Origin: JACCTU01 sp963737405
GTDB taxonomy: Bacteria > Actinomycetota > Thermoleophilia > Gaiellales > Gaiellaceae
Assembly: GCA_963737405.1 (NCBI GenBank)
Contig: CAVTSL010000011.1
Span: 62,001 to 126,000, forward strand
DNA: 64,000 bases
Reading direction: 5' to 3'
Shown here: positions 59,834 through 64,000 of the stretch, piece after piece
Numbering within the stretch: position 1 is the first letter of the stretch
How the letters are laid out: every line of letters begins with the position of its first letter
The notes under the pieces: model-generated
What the model was told of the DNA's origin: nothing
Database searches by the model: none
Seen by the model: the letters and a program-made list of their open reading frames with translations, nothing else
Program-made: the position numbers and the translations under genes

Positions 59834-61155
59834 GCTCGCTCCCCGATGTGCAGCGCGACGATGCCGCCGGCGAGGAGCCTGTAGCGGACGTCCTCGAACC
59901 CGGCGCGGCGGAGCGCGTCCGCGAGGTCGTCGGGTCCGGGAAAACGCCGCACGCTCGCAGGAAGATAGGTGTACGCCGACCCGCCCGGCAGCACCTTCCC
60001 CGCGAGCGGGACGAGCACGTCGAACCAGAGGCGGAAGAACGGCCGCAGCAGCCCGCTCGGACGCGTGATCTCGAGCACCGCGAGGCGTCCGCCGGGGCGG
60101 AGGACACGCGCGAGCTCGCGCAGGCCGCCTTCGAGGTCGGACACGTTGCGGATGCCGAACCCGATCGTCACGGCGTCGAACGTCGCGTCGTCGAACGGAA
60201 GCGCCATGACGTCGCCCTGCACCCACTCGATCGTGCCGGACTTCGGCCGGGCACGCTCGAGCATGCGCTCCGAGAAGTCGAGGCCGGTGACCGTGCCGCC
60301 GGCGCGCTCCGCGGCGAGCGCGAGGTCGCCGGTGCCGCACGCCGCGTCGAGCACGCGGTCTCCGGGTTTGACAACGCCCGCGGCGAGCCGGCGCCAGCGC
60401 TGGTCGAGCCCCATCGTCATCACGCGGTTCATCACGTCGTAGACCGGTGCGATCCGGTCGAACATCGCGCGGACGCCGTCGGGCGAGAGGGTGCCGCTGC
60501 GGACGGTCACGTGACCCTCCCGGTCTCGTTTCGACCCCAAACACCGGAAGGCGTGGCCGGGAGGGTCGACGTAGACCTGCCCCCACCGCCGCACGCCCTC
60601 GCGGTCGAGCCCGATGTGGTCGAGCGCACGCTCGACGACGAACTCGATCAGGTCGTCGACGCTCGACCAGCCGTGGTAGAAGCCCGGCGCCGCGAACAGA
60701 ATCGTCGCACCCGCCTGCCGCAGCGTCGTCAGCCCCTGCAGGTGGATGAGCGACAGCGGCGTCTCGCGCGGGACGAGCACGAGCTTCCGCTCCTCCTTCA
60801 GCGCGACCGAGGCGGCGCGGTGGATGACGTTCGCCATCGCCCCGGCCGCGAGCGTGCCGACGGTCGACATCGAGCACGGACAGACGACGTACGCGTCGAC
60901 CTTCGCCGAGCCGCTCGCGTACGGCGCCTTCCAGTCGTTCTCGGCGTAGATCCGCGCCTCGGTCCCCTCGGTGAAGCGAGACGCGATCTCGTCTCGCGGC
61001 AGCGACGGGTCGCCGTAGAGCTCGGTCGCGAGCACCTCGTAGCCGGAGCGCGAGATGCAGATCCCGACCTCGCAGTCGGCGTCGGCGAGGCGGCGGAGGA
61101 GAAGCGACGCGTACGGAGCGCCCGAGGCGCCCGTTATGCCGAGGAAGACGTGCAT
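59830..61155 (-). CDS. UbiX-type flavin prenyltransferase joined in frame to UbiE/MenG methyltransferase
   Basis: One open frame of 441 aa from ATG 61155 (GTG 61161 is an alternative). Residues 1-190 are UbiX: FLGITGASGAPYASLLLRRL, YVVCPCSMSTVGTLAAGAM, LVLVPRETPLSLIHLQGLT and DHIGLDREGVRRWGQ. After about 20 linker residues comes MenG: AMFDRIAPVYDVMNRVMTMG, LDAACGTGDLALAAERAG, GFGIRNVSDLEGGLRELARV. UbiX makes prenylated FMN for the UbiD decarboxylase encoded nearby; MenG methylates demethylmenaquinone. A GTG at 60510 with Shine-Dalgarno GGGAGG could start MenG separately, so it may be a true fusion or two proteins from one frame. Confidence 0.88.
   Translation of the reverse strand: MHVFLGITGASGAPYASLLLRRLADADCEVGICISRSGYEVLATELYGDPSLPRDEIASRFTEGTEARIYAENDWKAPYASGSAKVDAYVVCPCSMSTVGTLAAGAMANVIHRAASVALKEERKLVLVPRETPLSLIHLQGLTTLRQAGATILFAAPGFYHGWSSVDDLIEFVVERALDHIGLDREGVRRWGQVYVDPPGHAFRCLGSKRDREGHVTVRSGTLSPDGVRAMFDRIAPVYDVMNRVMTMGLDQRWRRLAAGVVKPGDRVLDAACGTGDLALAAERAGGTVTGLDFSERMLERARPKSGTIEWVQGDVMALPFDDATFDAVTIGFGIRNVSDLEGGLRELARVLRPGGRLAVLEITRPSGLLRPFFRLWFDVLVPLAGKVLPGGSAYTYLPASVRRFPGPDDLADALRRAGFEDVRYRLLAGGIVALHIGERA
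60505..60567 (-). promoter_or_regulatory. Palindromic linker holding the menG Shine-Dalgarno and start
   Basis: On the minus strand GACCCTCCCGG (60567-60557) pairs with CCGGGAGGGTC (60523-60513), an 11-bp stem with a 33-base loop. The 3' arm contains GGGAGG, the Shine-Dalgarno of GTG 60510. The start lies in a perfect 12-base palindrome, GGTCACGTGACC (60505-60516). The stem would hide the site until ribosomes from ubiX open it. Confidence 0.6.
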
Positions 61156-61165
61156 GGGCACATCA

Positions 61166-61972
61166 TCACTGCTCGCCCTTGGAGGCTTCGAGGAAGGCTG
61201 CGATCGCGGCCAGGTTCTCCTCGCCGAGGTTCTCGAACGACGGCATCACGTTGTTCCCGAACTGCGACGGGTTCGCGACGTACCGCGCGAAGAACGCTGC
61301 ATCTTGACCGGACGAGCCGATGTTCGACAGGTCCGGTGCGCCGACGTTCGACGAGCCGGAGCCGAGATAGGTATGGCACTGCAGGCAGCCGACCTGCGCG
61401 AAGACCTCCGCTCCGCGGTGCGCCTCTTCGGAGAAACCGCCCTGCCGCTGCGACCAATCGTCGACGGCCGCGACTGCCTCGCTGCCGAGCGACTCACGCG
61501 CGGTCGCGCCCTTGTAGGTGAGCACGCCCATCGAGACGGCGGTGATCGCCGCGGCGAGGATCGCGACCGGCCGGCGGAGCAGCCGCCGTTCGCGGCGCCG
61601 GTCGATGAACGGGAGCCCGATGAGCAGGATCATCAGGATCGTCGGGATCCCGACCGTCCCGAGGATGACCGACTCCGGCCACTTGAAGATCCGGAGGAGG
61701 TAGAAGAGGAAGTAGAAGTACCAGTCCGGCCGCGGGATGAAGTTCGTCGTCCCCGGGTCGGCCTCGTCCGCGTACCAGGGCCCGATCGCGCCGGCCTCGG
61801 TCCCGTCCGCGGTGAAGTACCAGACGGACGCGAGCCCGATGATCACCGCGACGACGACGAGGCTCATCACCGTGTCGTGGAACATCGCGTACGGGAAGAA
61901 GGGCTTCCCCTCGCGCTCGACATCCTCCTTGTAGCGCTTGAAGTAGGCGCGCTTCTCGTCGACCGAGCTCAT
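61166..61972 (-). CDS. qcrC: Menaquinol-cytochrome c reductase subunit QcrC: subunit IV-type cytochrome b fused to cytochrome c
   Basis: 268 aa. The N-terminal half has the helices of b6f subunit IV (MFHDTVMSLVVVAVIIG, FYFLFYLLRIFKWPESVILG) and a quinol-site sequence RPDWYFYFLFYLL; a further helix leads to a cytochrome c domain with the haem motif GCLQCH and methionine ligand in NNVMPSFENLG. Same layout as Bacillus QcrC, where subunit IV and cytochrome c are one protein. It receives electrons from the Rieske protein. ATG 61972 overlaps the qcrB stop (ATGA). Confidence 0.9.
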   Translation of the reverse strand: MSSVDEKRAYFKRYKEDVEREGKPFFPYAMFHDTVMSLVVVAVIIGLASVWYFTADGTEAGAIGPWYADEADPGTTNFIPRPDWYFYFLFYLLRIFKWPESVILGTVGIPTILMILLIGLPFIDRRRERRLLRRPVAILAAAITAVSMGVLTYKGATARESLGSEAVAAVDDWSQRQGGFSEEAHRGAEVFAQVGCLQCHTYLGSGSSNVGAPDLSNIGSSGQDAAFFARYVANPSQFGNNVMPSFENLGEENLAAIAAFLEASKGEQ

Positions 61973-62751
61973 CGCCGCCGCCCTCGCAGCAGCCCCCGGC
62001 GGCCCTGCGGACGGACGACGGTGCGATCGCGGCCGGCGGCCACGCGCGACCACGGCGGCGACGAGACGCCGAGGCGCACGACGAGATACAGGTGGAGCCC
62101 GATGAGCGCGAACAGCGCGCCGGGGATGAGGAGCATGTGCAGCGCGTACCAGCGCGACAGCGTGTCGGTTCCGATCTCGGCGCCGCCGCGAAGGAACTGC
62201 GCGAGGAACGGGCCGAGGAACGGTGCGCTCGCGTTGATGTTGATCCCGACCACCGTCGCCCAGTACGCGGTCTGGTCCCACGGGAGCAGGTACCCGGTGA
62301 AGCCCTCGAGCATCCCGGTGATGAGGATCAGCGCGCCGACGATCCAGTTCAGCTCGCGCGGGTACTTGTACGCGCCGAACAGGAACACGCGCGCCATGTG
62401 GAAGAACATCAGGATGATGAAGACGCTCGCTCCCCAGCGGTGCATGCCGCGCACGAGCCAGCCGAGCGTGACGTCGTTCGTGATGTTCTCGATCGACGCG
62501 TACGCCTTGTCGGGGTCGGGCTTGTAGTACATCGCGAGGACGACCCCCGTGCCCGCCTGCACGAGGAATGCGGTGAGCGTCGCCGAGCCGAGCGTGTGCC
62601 ACCAGCTCGAGTCGCGCGGGACGTTGCGGAAGAGGAAGTACTTCGTGCCTCCGACGAGGCCCGAGCGCTCCTCGAGCCAGTCGAGCGGGTAGTTGACGAG
62701 CGTGACGAGCTTCGACTGCTTCCGGCGGCGGGGCGGGGCGGCGGTCGCCAT
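61969..62751 (-). CDS. qcrB: Menaquinol-cytochrome c reductase cytochrome b subunit QcrB (b6-type, split)
   Basis: 260 aa, four helices. Two haem-ligand pairs: HRWGASVFIILMFFH (13 residues between the His) and HMLLIPGALFALIGLH (14 between), the spacing of b6f and Firmicutes complexes, against 13/13 in bc1. LLPWDQTAYWATVVGIN is the conserved quinol-site segment. The split from subunit IV is again b6f/Bacillus-like. ATG 62751 overlaps the qcrA stop (TGATG). Confidence 0.95.
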   Translation of the reverse strand: MATAAPPRRRKQSKLVTLVNYPLDWLEERSGLVGGTKYFLFRNVPRDSSWWHTLGSATLTAFLVQAGTGVVLAMYYKPDPDKAYASIENITNDVTLGWLVRGMHRWGASVFIILMFFHMARVFLFGAYKYPRELNWIVGALILITGMLEGFTGYLLPWDQTAYWATVVGININASAPFLGPFLAQFLRGGAEIGTDTLSRWYALHMLLIPGALFALIGLHLYLVVRLGVSSPPWSRVAAGRDRTVVRPQGRRGLLRGRRR

Positions 62752-63720
62752 CAGTGCGGCGGCTCGAGCGGGTAGAGGACCTGCTCCGGGCCGTCGACGT
62801 GGACGCTCGGGTTCACCCAGTCGTACTTCGTGATGACCGCGTCGGCGCCCTCGCCCTCGACCTCGCCGACCGAGTACGTCTCGATGAGGACGAGCCGGCC
62901 GTCCCTGATCAGGAAGCTGTAGCGGTCGAGCGCGCGGACGGGCGGCCCGGCGGTGCGGTTCCCCTCGGTGTCGTACTGCCCGCCGTGGCACGGGCAGCCG
63001 AAGCCCGAGGCGGCCTGCGTCGGCGTCAGGTCGACCGGGAGGCCGTCGGGCGGGACGTGCAGGCTCTTCTTCTGGTCCTCGAGCGTGAGCCCGTTCACCT
63101 GCACGGGGCAGCCGAGGTGCACGCAGCGGTTCGAGAGGACCGTGAAGCTCGGCCCCTTGTCGGTCGGCCCGTTGTAGCGGATGTACGCGGTGCGCCTCGA
63201 GACCTCGCCCTGCCCCGGGTCGAGCAGGAAGGTCGTGATCACGAACTGGCCTTCCGGAAAGTCGTCGATCGGTCCGACGTCGATCTCGTCGTGGCCCTGG
63301 CCCACGAACGGCGGCGCGACCGCAAACACGGTGACGGGGATCGCGACGAGGCCGGTGATCACGCCGCCGAGCCCGAGCGTCGTGACCGAGAGGAAGGTGC
63401 TCCGGGGCATCGCGTCCTCGGCGTCCTCGTCGTCTTCGACAGCGGGCCCGCCGACCGGCACGGCGACGGGCAGTGTGGTCGCCGGCGACTCGGGCGCCTC
63501 CTCCACTTCCTCCTCCGGCGCCTCTCCCGTGACCCGTGACGACGTCGCGCGCCCAGATGAACCCGAACGCGACGAGGAGCACGCCGCCGACGGCGACGGT
63601 CGCCCAGTTGCCGATCACGAGGCCGACGAGCGCGACCGTCAGACCGATTGCGAAGCCGAGCGGCCACAGGCTCGGTGCCGGCCCGTGCGGCGGCCCGGTC
63701 GGGCCCTTCGTCTCGACCAC
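62751..63720 (-). CDS. qcrA: Menaquinol-cytochrome c reductase Rieske subunit QcrA (apparent frameshift near 63549)
   Basis: The first frame from GTG 63720 gives two short helices (LWPLGFAIGLTVALVGLVIG, VGGVLLVAFGFIWAR) and the second continues with an acidic stretch (EAPEEEVEEAPESPA), a TM anchor (TLGLGGVITGLVAIPVTVFA) and the Rieske domain RCVHLGCPVQVN and GCPCHGGQYDTEG, holding the two Cys and two His that bind the 2Fe-2S cluster. Restoring a GC in GCGCGCGACG joins the frames (IWARATSSRVTGEAP). An alternative is that the first frame is a separate small membrane protein. Intact cluster motifs argue for a working subunit. Confidence 0.82.
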
Positions 63721-63727
63721 TACACGA

Positions 63728-64000
63728 TCACCCGCGGCGGATGCTACGCAACTTCCCGGGCAGGATGCGACCCCTGCTGGTGCCGTTCGTCTCGATCGGC
63801 AGCTCGATGCCGTACTCGGACCAGCGCCGGTCGACGAGCGCCCGGACCTCGGGGGTCATCTCGATCAGCTCGGGCCACTCGCGGGTGCCCTCGAGCTCGC
63901 CCTTGTGCGTCGCGTCGATCCCGATCTTGCCCCCGTAGAACTGCTGGGTCGGCGCGTGGTCGAGGTGGTCGAGCGGCCCTTCGGTCAGCAGCACGTCCCG
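63728..64000 (-). CDS. UbiD family decarboxylase (C-terminal part, runs off the window)
   Basis: About 90 codons of the C-terminus, ending at 63728. RDVLLTEGPLDHLDHAPTQQ, FYGGKIGIDATHKGELEG and TREWPELIEMTPEVRALVD are the UbiD/MqnL C-terminal signature. With UbiX-made prenylated FMN, UbiD homologues decarboxylate the prenylated 1,4-dihydroxy-6-naphthoate intermediate of the futalosine route. This explains the UbiX domain in the next-but-three gene. Upstream part is outside the window. Confidence 0.88.
   Translation of the reverse strand, partial: RDVLLTEGPLDHLDHAPTQQFYGGKIGIDATHKGELEGTREWPELIEMTPEVRALVDRRWSEYGIELPIETNGTSRGRILPGKLRSIRRG

Noticed and set aside
1..64000. CRISPR arrays, tRNA/rRNA genes, insertion sequences, prophage or integrase
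   Set aside because: No regularly spaced repeats, no cloverleaf-like or rRNA-like sequence and no transposase or integrase motif were recognised by eye.

Overview
The window is GC-rich, densely packed bacterial DNA with many GTG/TTG starts, stop/start overlaps of the ATGA/GTGA type and no intergenic gap above 300 bases. It looks like an actinobacterium, most likely Thermoleophilia (Gaiellales/Solirubrobacterales). The pointers are futalosine menaquinone genes beside a qcrABC bc complex, a UvrD2-type helicase with an HRDC tail, DUF402, a Streptomyces-subtilisin-inhibitor-like protein and leaderless-type promoters. The class assignment is inference. I see no tRNA, rRNA, CRISPR array or insertion sequence.

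Layout. (1) 1-25581: exopolysaccharide/cell-surface glycan locus with glycosyltransferases, two SDR sugar dehydratase/epimerases and a reductase, a DegT aminotransferase, four ATP-grasp ligases, a deacetylase-like protein, Wzx-like flippase, O-antigen-ligase-like protein and secreted proteins with FlgD-like Ig modules. A TetR/MFS drug-efflux pair and a DUF402 gene sit inside it. (2) 25595-40120, all minus strand: a sulfur region. From upstream to downstream it reads LysR regulator, Fe-alcohol/maleylacetate-type dehydrogenase, MFS, short fumarate-reductase-like flavoprotein, class I fumarase alpha and beta, ComA (phosphosulfolactate synthase), APS reductase, APS kinase, ATP sulfurylase, DUF4395, TauE/SafE, an HExxH protein, then sulfate transporter sbp-cysT-cysW-cysA. 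(3) 40132-55473: a second surface-glycan island (sugar transferase, AsnB, DUF354, CapD-like, DegT, DedA, phosphodiester glycosidase) with a Na+/H+ antiporter, PhoX-like phosphatase, UvrD2 helicase and a secreted EEP nuclease-like protein. (4) 55546-64000: menaquinone by the futalosine route (mqnC, mqnA, VOC protein, mqnE, polyprenyl synthase, a continuous ubiX-menG frame, ubiD 3' end) interleaved with qcrCBA, so the quinone and the complex that oxidises it are encoded together.

Main discoveries. The sulfur region makes sulfite but contains no sulfite reductase. The neighbour of APS reductase is ComA, which fixes sulfite onto PEP, followed by enzymes of the malate/fumarate/succinate type; I propose an organosulfonate pathway (sulfolactate, sulfoacrylate, sulfopropionate). 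Three near-identical LysR-type T-N11-A boxes sit at the lysR start, before the flavoprotein and before sbp, which ties the region into one regulon. Independently, seven genes are broken by frameshifts that all fit loss of one GC dinucleotide from a GCGC run, which looks like a systematic sequence artefact rather than gene decay.
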